Program-made: the position numbers and the translations under genes
Part shown: positions 35,171-45,895 of the stretch, piece by piece
Layout of the letters: every line of letters starts with the position of its first letter
How positions within the stretch are numbered: the stretch's first letter is position 1
From: CAWAYR01 sp050250875
Lineage (GTDB): Bacteria; Acidobacteriota; Vicinamibacteria; Vicinamibacterales; UBA2999
Assembly (NCBI GenBank): GCA_050250875.1
Contig: JBFWNV010000001.1
Span: 558,001-622,000 of the forward strand
Direction of reading: 5' to 3'
Length of the DNA stretch: 64,000 bases
The notes under the pieces: model-generated
The model's database searches: none
What the model was told of the DNA's origin: nothing
Seen by the model: only the letters and a program-made list of their open reading frames with translations

Positions 35171-35819
35171 GGCCCGTCCCGCCCTGTCCTCGACCGCCCG
35201 GCGCGCCGCCGACCCCCGTCCCCCGGTGGCCGACAAGCGCGAGGCCATCCTCAAGGCGGCCACCCAGGTCTTCGCCCAGCGCGGCTTCTTCAACGCCCAG
35301 GTGGCCGACGTCGCCAAAGCCGCCGGCGTCGCCGCCGGCACCGTCTACCTCTACTTCCGCAGCAAGGACGACCTGCTGGTGTCGCTGTTCGAGCGCACCA
35401 TGAAGGACGCCATCGCCTCGGGCCGCGAGGCGCTGGCCGGCGCCACCGATCCGCGCGACCGGCTGAGCCGCATCGCCCGGCTCCACCTCGAACGGCTCGG
35501 CCGCGATCGCGACCTCGCGGTGGTGTTCCAGGTGGAACTGCGCCAGTCCACCAAGTTCATGGAGCGGTTCTCGTCGAGTTACCTGCGCGAGTACCTGGGC
35601 ATCATCCGCGACGCCATCGAGGCCGGCCAGGCCGCCGGGATGTTCCGCGCCGACATCAGCGCCACCACCGCCGCCAAGATCCTGTTCGGCGCCCTCGACG
35701 AGATGGCCACCAACTGGATGCTGAGCCGGCGCCGCTACTCGCTCGAGGCCGACGCCGACGCGGTGATCGACCTGTTCCTCCACGGCGTCGGCCGGCCCGC
35801 CGCCGGAGCGCGGCCATGA
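35169..35819 (+). CDS. TetR family regulator, FadR-like
   Basis: One-component repressor of about 216 residues. The N-terminal helix-turn-helix reads REAILKAATQVFAQRGFFNAQVADVAKAAGVAAGTVYLYFRSKDDLL, here located by its ends only: about residues 24-70. The C-terminal ligand domain has LHLERLGRDRDLAVVFQVELRQS, typical of FadR/FabR-type TetR proteins that sense acyl-CoA. An in-frame ATG at 35151 exists, but it lies inside the operator, so 35169 is preferred. It overlaps the next gene by ATGA. It probably represses itself and the beta-oxidation genes, with acyl-CoA as inducer. Confidence 0.87.
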   Translation: MARPALSSTARRAADPRPPVADKREAILKAATQVFAQRGFFNAQVADVAKAAGVAAGTVYLYFRSKDDLLVSLFERTMKDAIASGREALAGATDPRDRLSRIARLHLERLGRDRDLAVVFQVELRQSTKFMERFSSSYLREYLGIIRDAIEAGQAAGMFRADISATTAAKILFGALDEMATNWMLSRRRYSLEADADAVIDLFLHGVGRPAAGARP

Positions 35820-38098
35820 CGATTCGCCACGTCGGCGTGCTCGGCGCCGGGACGATGGGCGCGCAGATCGCGCTGCACCTGGCCAACGCCGGCGTGCCGT
35901 CGCTGCTGCTCGACGTGAGCCGCGACGCGGCCCGGCAGGGACTCGATCGGGCCCGCCGGCTCAGGCCCGACCCGCAGTTCACGCCCGACGCGTGGCGGCT
36001 GGTCACGACCGGCGGGTTCGACGACGACCTGGCGGGCCTGGCCGCGATGGACTGGGTCATCGAAGCGGTGGTCGAACGGATCGACGTGAAGCGCGCGCTG
36101 CTGGATCGCGTCGCCGCCGCCTGCCGACCCGACGCCATCCTCAGCACCAACACCTCGGGCATCCCGATCGGCGCCATCGCCGAGGGCTGGCCGGCCGAAC
36201 GCCGGGCCCGCTGGCTGGGCACGCACTTCTTCAATCCGCCGCGCTACCTGCCGCTGCTCGAGATCGTCCCCACACCGGACACCGCGCCGGCCATCGTGTC
36301 GGTCATCGCCGCCTTCGGCGATCGCGTGCTCGGCAAAGGCGTGGTCGTCGCCAGGGACACGCCCAACTTCATCGGCAACCACCTGGCCCTGCACGGCGTG
36401 GCGGCGATCCTGCGTGCCGTCGAGTCGGGCGCGTACACGATCGACGAGGCCGACGCGATCACCGGCAAGGCGATCGGCCGGCCGGCCTCGGCGACGTTCC
36501 GCACCCTGGACCTCGTCGGCCTCGACGTGGCGGCGCACGTGCTGCGCAACCTCGAGGAGCGATTGCCGGATGCCGCCGACCGGGCGTGGTTCCAGACCCC
36601 GGCCCTGCTGGCCGGGCGCCTGGCGGCCGGAGCGCTCGGCGAGAAGACCGGGCGCGGCTTCTTCGAGCGGCGCAAGGGCACCGACGGCGGGTCGGCCGTC
36701 TTCACCGTCGACCCGGTCTCGGGCGACTACCAGCCGCAACGCAAGCCGTCGTTCCCGTCGATCGAGGCGGCACGGAGCATCGAAGACACCGGCGCCCGCG
36801 TGAAGGCGCTCTTCCAGGGACGCGACCGCGTCGGCCAGTTCCTGCGCGACACGCTGGCGCCCTCCCTGGTCTACGCCGCCCGGGTCGCCGCCGACATCGC
36901 CCATTCGATCGACGACGTCGATCGGGTGATGCGCTGGGGATTCGGCTGGGAGCTTGGCCCCTTCGAGCTGATCGACGCCATCGGCGTGCGCGAGGTCGTC
37001 GACGCGAGCGGTATGGCGGCGCCGCCGCTGCTCGCCGAGACGCTCGCCGCGGGGCGGAACCGGCTGCGCGACGGCGCGCTGCCGCCGGCGGGCCCGGGGC
37101 TGCAGATCCTGCGGCAGGCCCGCTCGTCGCGCGGCGTCGTCGCCGGCAACAGCGGCGCCAGCCTGGTCGATCTCGGCGACGGCGTGCTGGCCGTCGAGTT
37201 CCACTCGAAGATGAACGCGATCGGCGGCGACACGATCGCCATGCTGCACCGGGGCGTGCGCGAAGCGGCCCGCAGCCACCGCGCGCTCGTCGTCGGCAGC
37301 GAGGCGGCCAACTTCTCGGCCGGCGCCAACCTGATGCTGGTGCTGCTCGAAGCCCAGGAGGGCAACTGGGACGAGCTGGACCAGATGGTGCGCGGCTTCC
37401 AGCAGGCCATGCTGGCGCTGCGCTACAGCGACGTGCCGGTCGTCGTCGCGCCGGCCGGCCTGGCCCTCGGCGGCGGCTGCGAAGTCGCGCTGCACGCCGA
37501 TCGCGTGCAGGCGGCGGGCGAGACCTACATGGGCCTGGTCGAGGTCGGCGTCGGGCTGATTCCCGCCGGCGGCGGCACCAAGGAGATGACGGCGCGGGCG
37601 ATGGCCCGGGTGCCGGCCGGAGCCGATCCCCTGGCCTGCGTGCAGGCGGCGTTCGAGACCGTGGCCCTGGCCAAGGTGTCGGCCAGCGGGCCCGACGCCG
37701 TGCGGCTCGGCTACCTGGCGCCGACCGACGGTTTCACGATGAACCGGGATCGGCTCATCGCCGACGCGAAAGCGACGGCCCTCTCCCGCGCCGAGGCCGG
37801 CTACCGCCCGCCGCCGCCGCGCACGGCGATTCCCGTCGGCGGCGAGTCGCTGGCCGCCGCCCTGAAGCTGGGCGTGCACCTGGCGTGGCGCGCCGGCGGG
37901 GCGAGCGATCACGATGCGCTCATCGGCCGCACGCTGGCCACGCTCGTCGCCGGCGGCGACGTCGCGCACCGCACGACGATCACCGAACAGCACTTCCTCG
38001 ACCTCGAGCGCGAGGCGTTCCTGAAGCTGCTCGGCGAGCCGAAGACCCTGGCCCGGATCCAGCACACCCTGGCCACCGGCAAGCCGCTGAGGAACTGA
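35816..38098 (+). CDS. 3-hydroxyacyl-CoA dehydrogenase / enoyl-CoA hydratase fusion
   Basis: Bifunctional beta-oxidation enzyme of 760 residues with the dehydrogenase first. The NAD site GVLGAGTMGAQIA is near residue 8, with STNTSGIPI, THFFNPPRYLPLLEI and DTPNFIGNHL (substrate/dimer region). The C-terminal crotonase domain (about 460-690) has ANFSAGANLML and GGGCEVALHADRVQA. This order, HAD then ECH, is opposite to E. coli FadB/FadJ and matches the FadN-type arrangement. It is coupled to the TetR gene by an ATGA overlap. Confidence 0.92.
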   Translation: MTIRHVGVLGAGTMGAQIALHLANAGVPSLLLDVSRDAARQGLDRARRLRPDPQFTPDAWRLVTTGGFDDDLAGLAAMDWVIEAVVERIDVKRALLDRVAAACRPDAILSTNTSGIPIGAIAEGWPAERRARWLGTHFFNPPRYLPLLEIVPTPDTAPAIVSVIAAFGDRVLGKGVVVARDTPNFIGNHLALHGVAAILRAVESGAYTIDEADAITGKAIGRPASATFRTLDLVGLDVAAHVLRNLEERLPDAADRAWFQTPALLAGRLAAGALGEKTGRGFFERRKGTDGGSAVFTVDPVSGDYQPQRKPSFPSIEAARSIEDTGARVKALFQGRDRVGQFLRDTLAPSLVYAARVAADIAHSIDDVDRVMRWGFGWELGPFELIDAIGVREVVDASGMAAPPLLAETLAAGRNRLRDGALPPAGPGLQILRQARSSRGVVAGNSGASLVDLGDGVLAVEFHSKMNAIGGDTIAMLHRGVREAARSHRALVVGSEAANFSAGANLMLVLLEAQEGNWDELDQMVRGFQQAMLALRYSDVPVVVAPAGLALGGGCEVALHADRVQAAGETYMGLVEVGVGLIPAGGGTKEMTARAMARVPAGADPLACVQAAFETVALAKVSASGPDAVRLGYLAPTDGFTMNRDRLIADAKATALSRAEAGYRPPPPRTAIPVGGESLAAALKLGVHLAWRAGGASDHDALIGRTLATLVAGGDVAHRTTITEQHFLDLEREAFLKLLGEPKTLARIQHTLATGKPLRN

Positions 38099-38101
38099 CG
38101 C

Positions 38102-38911
38102 ATGGCCGGCATCGTCGAGCGCGGACAGGGGACCCCCATCGTCGTCGTCCCGGGCGTCCAGGGGCGCTGGGAATGGATGGCCCCGACGATGGACGCGCTG
38201 GCCGCGCACGGCCGGGCGATCACCTATTCGCTGTGCGACGAGCCGTCGAGCGGCTTCCCGTGGACCGAGGATCGCGGCTTCGAGAACTACCTCGCCCAGC
38301 TCGACGACGTCCTGGCGGCCACGGCGGCCGATCGCCCCGTGCTGGTCGGGGTGTCCTACGGCGGCCTGGTGGCCGCGGAATTCGCGGCGCGTCACCCCGA
38401 ACGCGTCGCCGGCCTGGTCATCGTCTCCGCCCCGCCGCCGACGTGGACGCCAGACACACGGGTTCGCCGCTACCTCGTCGCGCCCCGCCTGCTCGCGCCG
38501 GCGTTCTGGATCGGGGCGCCGCTGCGCGCCTACCCGGAGATCAAGGCGGCGATTCCCGGCCTCGGCGAGCGGCTGCGCTTCGCCGTCACGCAGGGGCTGC
38601 GCGTCCTGGTCGCGCCGCCCTCTGCCGGGCGGATGGCCCGCCGCCTGCATTGGCTGCAGGCCGCGCACTTCGCGGTCGATCGGCCGGTGCCGGTGCCGGC
38701 GCTGGTCGTCACCGGCGAGGCGGCGCTCGAGCGCGTCGTGCCGCCGGGCCAGACCGCCGAGTATCTGGCCTGGCTGCCGCACGCCCGCGCGGTGACCATG
38801 TCGCACACCGGCCATGCCGGCACCATCACCCGCGCCCGCGAGTTCGCCGCACTGGTTGGCGAGTTCGCCACCGGGATCACGTCGGCCGGGGCCGACGCCA
38901 AGAGCGCCTGA
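38102..38911 (+). CDS. Alpha/beta hydrolase
   Basis: A 269-residue alpha/beta-hydrolase. The nucleophile elbow is GVSYGGLVA near residue 83, with the oxyanion loop VVPGVQGRWEWM upstream and a probable catalytic histidine in SHTGHAG near the C-terminus. It starts three bases after the FadN-like gene. In a fatty-acid operon a thioesterase or lipid-esterase role is plausible, but it is inferred from position only. Confidence 0.8.
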   Translation: MAGIVERGQGTPIVVVPGVQGRWEWMAPTMDALAAHGRAITYSLCDEPSSGFPWTEDRGFENYLAQLDDVLAATAADRPVLVGVSYGGLVAAEFAARHPERVAGLVIVSAPPPTWTPDTRVRRYLVAPRLLAPAFWIGAPLRAYPEIKAAIPGLGERLRFAVTQGLRVLVAPPSAGRMARRLHWLQAAHFAVDRPVPVPALVVTGEAALERVVPPGQTAEYLAWLPHARAVTMSHTGHAGTITRAREFAALVGEFATGITSAGADAKSA

Positions 38912-38929
38912 CCAGGAGTCGCATCGTCC

Positions 38930-39562
38930 GTGCCGACCGAGTTCCTCCGTGAGATCGCCGGGCCCGCGGGCCCCCTCGAGGCCCGCCTCGACCTTCCCGA
39001 CCGGCCGCCGCGCGCGGTCGCCGTGTGCGGACATCCGCACCCCCTGCACGGCGGCACGATGCACACCAAGGCGCTCTACCAGACCGCCAAGGCCCTGACC
39101 CGCGTCGGCGTCGCCGCCCTGCGCTTCAACTTCCGCGGCGTGGGCTCGAGCGCCGGGACGTTCGACGCCGGCCCCGGCGAGCAAGACGACTTCCGGGCGG
39201 CGCTGGCCTTCGCCGAGGGCCGGTATCCGGGGCTGCCGCTGTGGGCGGTGGGGATGTCGTTCGGCTCGTGGATCGCCCTCACCGTCGGCGCCGCCGACCC
39301 GCGCGTCTCGCTGCTGCTCGGCGTCGCGCCGCCCGTCGACCGCTACGACTTCGCGGCGCTGGCGACGTGCGTCAAGCCGAAGTTCATCGTCCACGGCGAA
39401 CAGGACGAGCTCATCCCCGCCCGGGAGATCCGGAAGTTCTACGCCGGGTTGCCCGAACCCAAGGAGCTCGTGCTGATCGAGGACGCCAACCACCTGTTCG
39501 AGGGCAAGACGTCGCTCGTCGGCGACGCGGTCGAGGATCTGCTCGCCGACTGGCGGGCGTGA
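38930..39562 (+). CDS. Alpha/beta hydrolase, COG2945-like
   Basis: A 210-residue hydrolase of the short dienelactone-hydrolase-like type. It has GHPHPLHGGTMHTKAL near the N-terminus, RFNFRGVGSS, the nucleophile in GMSFGSW, and C-terminal HGEQDELIP (Asp) and DANHLFEG (His). The catalytic triad is complete. GTG start, with AGGAG upstream. It lies within the fatty-acid operon; the substrate is unknown and an esterase is most likely. Confidence 0.83.
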   Translation: MPTEFLREIAGPAGPLEARLDLPDRPPRAVAVCGHPHPLHGGTMHTKALYQTAKALTRVGVAALRFNFRGVGSSAGTFDAGPGEQDDFRAALAFAEGRYPGLPLWAVGMSFGSWIALTVGAADPRVSLLLGVAPPVDRYDFAALATCVKPKFIVHGEQDELIPAREIRKFYAGLPEPKELVLIEDANHLFEGKTSLVGDAVEDLLADWRA

Positions 39563-39579
39563 GCGCGCAGGAGTCAGCG

Positions 39580-40761
39580 ATGCAGGACGCCGTCATCGTC
39601 TCCGCCGTCCGGACGCCGGTGGGCAAGGCGCCCAAGGGCGTGTTCCGCTTCACGCGGCCCGATGAACTGGCGGCCGCGGCCATCGCCGAGGCGATGCGCC
39701 GGGTGCCGGCGGTCGCCGCCGGGGACGTCGACGACGTCATCCTCGGCTGCGCGATGCCGGAGGCCGAACAGGGGCTGAACGTCGCCCGCATCGCCAGCCT
39801 GCGCGCCGGCCTGCCGGTATCGGCGTCGGCGGTGACGGTGAACCGCTTCTGCTCCTCCGGGCTCCAGGCCATCGCCTACGGGGCGGAGCGGATCATGCTG
39901 GGCCACGCCGCGGTGGTGGTCGCCGGCGGCACCGAGTCGATGAGCCTCATCCCGATGGGCGGGCACACCATCGCGCCCAATCCGGCGCTGGTCGACCGCT
40001 ATCCGGACGTCTACCTCAGCACCGGCCTCGTCGCCGAGAACCACGCGCGCCAGTCGGGCATCTCGCGCGAGGCGCAGGACGCCTTCGCGCTCGGTTCGCA
40101 CGAGCGGGCCGTCGCCGCGATCGACGGCGGGCGCTTCACCGGGGAGATCGTCGCGGTCACGGTCCGCGAGACGACCACCGACGCCGCCGGCGCGCCGGCG
40201 ACCCGCGAGCGGCTGGTGACCACCGACGAAGGGCCGCGGCGCGACACTTCCCCGGCCGCCCTGGCGGCGCTCAAGCCGGCCTTCCACGTGCAGGGCACCG
40301 TCACCGCCGGCAACTCGTCACAGACCAGCGACGGGGCCGCGGCGCTGGTGCTGGTCTCGGGGCAATACGCCCGCGAGCACGGCCTGACGCCGCTCGCCCG
40401 CTTCGTCGCCTACGCGACCGCCGGCGTGGCGCCGGAACTGTTCGGCCTCGGCCCGGTGCCGGCGGTGAGGAAGGTGCTCGCCCAGGCCGGGCTCGCCCTC
40501 GGTGACATCGGCCTGGTCGAGCTGAACGAGGCGTTCGCCGCCCAGGTGCTGGCCTGCCTCGTCGAGCTCGACATCGAGGCCGATCGGCTGAACGTCAACG
40601 GCGGCGCGATCGCGCTGGGCCACCCGCTGGGGTGCACCGGGGCACGGATGACGACCTCGATCGTCCACGAGATGCACCGCCGCGGCGTGCGCTACGGCCT
40701 GGTGACGATGTGCGTGGGCGGAGGCATGGGGGCGGCGGGGATCTTCGAGCGGCTGGGATGA
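39580..40761 (+). CDS. Acetyl-CoA acyltransferase (thiolase)
   Basis: Degradative thiolase of 393 residues that cleaves 3-ketoacyl-CoA. All signatures are present: NRFCSSGLQA (acyl-enzyme Cys near 87), NGGAIALGHPLGCTGARM (His) and CVGGGMGAAG (second Cys). ATG is preferred over an in-frame GTG at 39559. It completes the last beta-oxidation step and is co-transcribed with the TetR and FadN-like genes. Confidence 0.95.
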   Translation: MQDAVIVSAVRTPVGKAPKGVFRFTRPDELAAAAIAEAMRRVPAVAAGDVDDVILGCAMPEAEQGLNVARIASLRAGLPVSASAVTVNRFCSSGLQAIAYGAERIMLGHAAVVVAGGTESMSLIPMGGHTIAPNPALVDRYPDVYLSTGLVAENHARQSGISREAQDAFALGSHERAVAAIDGGRFTGEIVAVTVRETTTDAAGAPATRERLVTTDEGPRRDTSPAALAALKPAFHVQGTVTAGNSSQTSDGAAALVLVSGQYAREHGLTPLARFVAYATAGVAPELFGLGPVPAVRKVLAQAGLALGDIGLVELNEAFAAQVLACLVELDIEADRLNVNGGAIALGHPLGCTGARMTTSIVHEMHRRGVRYGLVTMCVGGGMGAAGIFERLG

Positions 40762-40773
40762 CACCCGACAGCC

Positions 40774-40812
40774 GCGGGGCTGGGGGCTGGGGACTAGGGC
40801 TCGTGGGGGCGG
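40774..40812 (+). repeat. G-rich heptamer repeat, copy B
   Basis: GGGGCTGGGGGCTGGGGAC followed by TAGGGCTCG and GGGGGCGG, between the thiolase stop and the acyl-CoA dehydrogenase ATG. Same unit and orientation as copies A and C. It occupies the place where a ribosome binding site would be expected. Confidence 0.65.
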
Positions 40813-40814
40813 AC

Positions 40815-42574
<1,760 letters not shown>

Positions 42575-42575
<1 letters not shown>

Positions 42576-43657
42576 TGCGCCCCGCTCCCGCGCGTCACGG
42601 CGGTCTCGCGGCGGCCGCCGCGCTGGCGGCCGGGCTGATCGCGGCGGCGGCGGCACCGCGCGCTCAGGATGCGTCGGCCCTCGCCGGCGTGCTCGAACGC
42701 GCGCTGGCCGGGATGCCGGCGACGACCGGTGTCTTCGTGAAGCACCTGCCGTCGGGACGATCGGCCGGCGTACGGGCGGATCAGGCGTTCAGTCCGGCCA
42801 GCGTCATCAAGCTGGTCTTCATGGTGCGCGCCCATCAGCTGGCCGACGCCGGGACGCTCGACCTCGGCCGGCGGGTGACGCTGACCCGGGCCCACCTGCG
42901 CCATGGCACCGGCGTCCTGCAGTATCACGAGCCCGGGCTGTCGCCGACGCTCCGCGACCTGGTCACGGAGATGATCATCACCAGCGACAACACCGCCACC
43001 GACGCCGTCCTCGAGGCGATCGGCGGCGTCGAGGCCACCAACGCCTGGCTGAAGGCCGCCGGGCATCCCGACATCGAGGTCTTCGGCCGGCCCGACGCCT
43101 ATCGCCGCGCGCTGCTCGCCCTGATCGATCCCGAGTTCGCGACGTTGACCGCCGAGGAGACGACCGGGCTGCTCTACACCATGGACGGCAACCCGCTGGC
43201 CGCCCTCTACGCCCCGCTCTTCATCGGCGAACGGGCACGCTGGCCGGCCGTGGTCGCGGCGCCGGACAATCGCCGGCGTTTCGCCGAGGAGCGCGATCGC
43301 CGCACCAGCAGCGATCCGGCGTTCTGGCTCGGCCGGGTCACGCCGCAGGCGGTCGGGCGCCTGCTCGAAGCCATCGAACGCGGCACCGCGGCCTCGGCGG
43401 CCGCCTGTGCGGTGATGCGGACGACGCTCGCCCGCCAGCAGCTCGGCGTTCGCCGCCTGCCCCACTTCCTCGACGTTCCGGTGGCGCACAAGACCGGCGA
43501 CGGCGGCCGCATCGCCAACGACGTCGGCATCATCCGCGCCCGGTCGGGCCCGGTGGTGGTCGCCTTCTTCGCCAACGCCGTCCGTGAGCCGATCGGCGAG
43601 TTCGAAGATCGCATCGGCCGGCTGGCGCGCGACCTCGTCGCCGCGCTGGAGCGGTGA
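42575..43657 (+). CDS. Class A beta-lactamase-like serine hydrolase
   Basis: An exported 360-residue protein (AAAAALAAGLIAAAAAPRAQ signal). Class A motifs are present: SVIK (SxxK) near residue 74, SDN in MIITSDNTATD, and HKTGDGG near residue 305. The omega-loop glutamate (ExxLN) is not evident, so it may be a penicillin-interacting or peptidase-like relative rather than a true beta-lactamase. The ATG overlaps the dehydrogenase stop (TGATG); a GTG one codon earlier is an alternative. Confidence 0.8.
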
Positions 43658-43671
43658 CGCGAGCCCTGTGG

Positions 43672-43677
43672 CACACT
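43672..43677 (+). promoter_or_regulatory. -10 element, leaderless promoter of the DUF1684 gene
   Basis: CACACT preceded by TGG (extended -10), six bases before the GTG at 43684. It matches the spacing at the other leaderless starts. Confidence 0.4.
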
Positions 43678-43683
43678 GAAGTC

Positions 43684-44322
43684 GTGCGCCTCTCAGCCCT
43701 CCTGCGGGTGCTGGCCGCCGCGTCGGTCGTCGCCGCTGCGGTCGCCTGCGGCCCGCGGGAATCCCCCGATGCGGCCTACCTGCGCAAGGTGGCCGAGGAA
43801 CGCCAGCGCAAGGACGACTTCTTCCGCTCCGGCAGCGACTCGCCGGTCAAGCCCGCCGATCAGGCCGCCTTCCTTCCGCTCACCTATTTCGACATCGATC
43901 CGGACTACGCGCCACCGGCCAAGCTGACGCTGCTCGAGGAGCGCACCCGGTTGACGATGCCGACCTCCACCGGCAAGCTGCGCGAGATGGACCGGGTCGG
44001 CTACCTGGAGTTCACGTTGAAGGGCACGCCGCAGAAGCTGACCGCGTTCGCCGACGCCGGCACCGGGCAGGTGTCGCGGCTGTTCGTGCCGTTCAGCGAC
44101 CTCACCAGCGGCACCGAGACCTATCAGGCCGGCCGCTACATGGACATCGACCCGCAGTCGAGCGGCGTCTACGTGGTGGATTTCAATCTCGCCTACCACC
44201 CCTACTGCTACTACAACGCCGAGTACGATTGTCCGTTCCCGCCGGCCGAGAACCGGCTGAAGACCCCGGTGCGCGCCGGCGAGCGCCTGCGCGCCGCCGA
44301 GACCCTCGCCCCGACGCGATGA
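43684..44322 (+). CDS. DUF1684 lipoprotein
   Basis: Predicted lipoprotein of 212 residues (signal LRVLAAASVVAAAVAC). The DUF1684 hallmarks are clear: RQRKDDFFRSGSDSP, FLPLTYFDIDPDY, YQAGRYMDID, VDFNLAYHPYCYYNAEYDCPFPPAENRL and VRAGER (each a short segment of the family pattern). Function is unknown in all members. A GTG start after a leaderless -10 is preferred over the frame opening at 43654, which lies in the previous gene's tail. It is coupled to the HAD gene by ATGA. Confidence 0.85.
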   Translation: MRLSALLRVLAAASVVAAAVACGPRESPDAAYLRKVAEERQRKDDFFRSGSDSPVKPADQAAFLPLTYFDIDPDYAPPAKLTLLEERTRLTMPTSTGKLREMDRVGYLEFTLKGTPQKLTAFADAGTGQVSRLFVPFSDLTSGTETYQAGRYMDIDPQSSGVYVVDFNLAYHPYCYYNAEYDCPFPPAENRLKTPVRAGERLRAAETLAPTR

Positions 44323-45011
44323 GCCGGCCGCTGCACGCCATCATCCTCGACTTCGACGGCGTCGTCGCCAACAGCGAGGGCCTGCACCTGCAGGCCATGC
44401 AGGACGTCCTGGCCGGCACCGCGCTCGAGCTCACGCAGCAGGCGTATTTCGACCGCTACCTCGGCTTCGACGACTGGGGGGTGTTCAAGACCCTGGCCGC
44501 CGATCACCACCAGCCGCTCGACGACACCGCGCTGGAGCGGCTGTGCCGCGACAAGGCGCGCCGCTATGACGAGCTGGCGGCGCGGGGCGACCTGCTGTTC
44601 CCGGGCGCGGCCGACTTCATCCGCGCCGCCGCCGCGGCGGTGCCCGTGGCGATCGCGTCCGGGGCGCTGACCCGCGAGATCGAGCACGTGCTCGCCGCCG
44701 CCGGCCTGCGGGATCGCGTGATGGCCGTGGTCGGCGCCGACCAGACCGCCCAGTCGAAACCGGCGCCGGATCCGTATCTGGAAGCCTTCGCCCGCATCGC
44801 CGCCGCCACCGGCGGCACGCTGGAGCCGCGCCGCACCGTGGCGGTGGAGGACTCGCGCTGGGGGCTCGAGTCGGCGCGAGCCGCCGGCCTGCGCACCGTG
44901 GCGGTCACCAACACCTACGCCGCCGAGGCGCTCGCCGCCCACGCCGAGCTGGTCGTCGGCGGCCTCGCCATGCTGTCGCTCGACGCGCTCGATCGGCTCT
45001 GCGCCAGCTGA
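44319..45011 (+). CDS. HAD superfamily hydrolase (beta-phosphoglucomutase/phosphatase-like)
   Basis: A 230-residue HAD subfamily IA enzyme. Motif I is LDFDGVVANSE, motif II ASGALTRE, motif III lysine QSKPAPDPY and motif IV VEDSRWGLESARAAG. The cap domain lies between residues ~15 and 80. It probably dephosphorylates or isomerises a small sugar phosphate; the substrate is not deducible. Confidence 0.87.
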   Translation: MSRPLHAIILDFDGVVANSEGLHLQAMQDVLAGTALELTQQAYFDRYLGFDDWGVFKTLAADHHQPLDDTALERLCRDKARRYDELAARGDLLFPGAADFIRAAAAAVPVAIASGALTREIEHVLAAAGLRDRVMAVVGADQTAQSKPAPDPYLEAFARIAAATGGTLEPRRTVAVEDSRWGLESARAAGLRTVAVTNTYAAEALAAHAELVVGGLAMLSLDALDRLCAS

Positions 45012-45019
45012 GGCCACCG

Positions 45020-45895
45020 ATGCTGCCCGCCCCCACCGCGCTCGCCGCCGCGCTCGATGCCATCGCCGATGACGCCAGCGCCGATCTGGCGCCGGGGGCG
45101 CTGCTCATCGCCACCATCGAGTATCCGCGCCTGGACCGCCGCCGTTATCTGGCGCTGCTCGACGACCTCGGCACCGAGGCGCTCGACCGGGTGGCCCGAT
45201 CGGCCGGCGCCGACGGCCCGGTGCACGCCCGGATCGAGGCGATCAACGGCCTGCTCTTCGGCGAGCGCGGCTTCCGCGGCAACCACGATCGTTACAGCGA
45301 CGTGCGCAACAGCTGCCTGAACCAGGTGCTCGATCTGCGCACGGGCATTCCGATCACGCTGGCCGTGGTCTACATGGAGGTGGCCCGCCGCGCCGGGTTG
45401 CGCACCGACGGCATCAACTTCCCCGGGCACTTCCTGGTCCGTGCCTACCAGGACGCCGACGCCGCCGACGGGCTGGTGGTCGATCCGTACCACGACGGCA
45501 CGATCCTCACCGAACAGGACTGCCGGGAGCTGCTGGCGCGGCACGGCGACGAGATGGCCTTCACGCCCGACCTGCTCGCCGCCGCGACCAAGCGGCAGGT
45601 GCTGGTGCGCATGCTGGTCAACCTGAAGCGGTTGTACGTGAAGAACCGCTCGTTCCCGCAGGCCCGCCTGGTCACCCACACGCTGCTGGAGCTGTCGCCG
45701 TCGTCGCTGCAGGAGCTGCGCGACCGCGGACTGCTGTCCTACCACCTGCAGGACTACGCCAGCGCGCTGCGCGACCTCGAAGAGTACCTGCGCCTGGTCG
45801 CCCTCACCGACAAGAGCGACGACGCCCGCGAGGAGACGACGCAGATCTGGGACCACGTCAAGTCGCTGCGGCGCCGCGTCGCCTCGTTCAACTGA
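45020..45895 (+). CDS. SirB1 family transglutaminase-like/TPR protein
   Basis: A 291-residue protein of the SirB1 family. The N-terminal transglutaminase-like region has NSCLNQVLDLRTGIPITLAVVYMEVARRAGL and INFPGHFLVRAY, with Cys and His in the expected order (Asp in VVDPYHDG). C-terminal TPR-like helices follow (LYVKNRSFPQARLVTHTLLEL; DYASALRDLEEYL). The cellular role is unknown. The 3' end overlaps the convergent glycosylase gene by 8 bp. Confidence 0.85.
   Translation: MLPAPTALAAALDAIADDASADLAPGALLIATIEYPRLDRRRYLALLDDLGTEALDRVARSAGADGPVHARIEAINGLLFGERGFRGNHDRYSDVRNSCLNQVLDLRTGIPITLAVVYMEVARRAGLRTDGINFPGHFLVRAYQDADAADGLVVDPYHDGTILTEQDCRELLARHGDEMAFTPDLLAAATKRQVLVRMLVNLKRLYVKNRSFPQARLVTHTLLELSPSSLQELRDRGLLSYHLQDYASALRDLEEYLRLVALTDKSDDAREETTQIWDHVKSLRRRVASFN

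Noticed and set aside
35735..39493. 1,252-codon open frame on the minus strand opposite the fatty-acid operon
   Set aside because: Its product is His/Asp/Arg/Gly-rich low-complexity sequence without domains, while the plus strand encodes clear enzymes; it is a GC-bias shadow frame.
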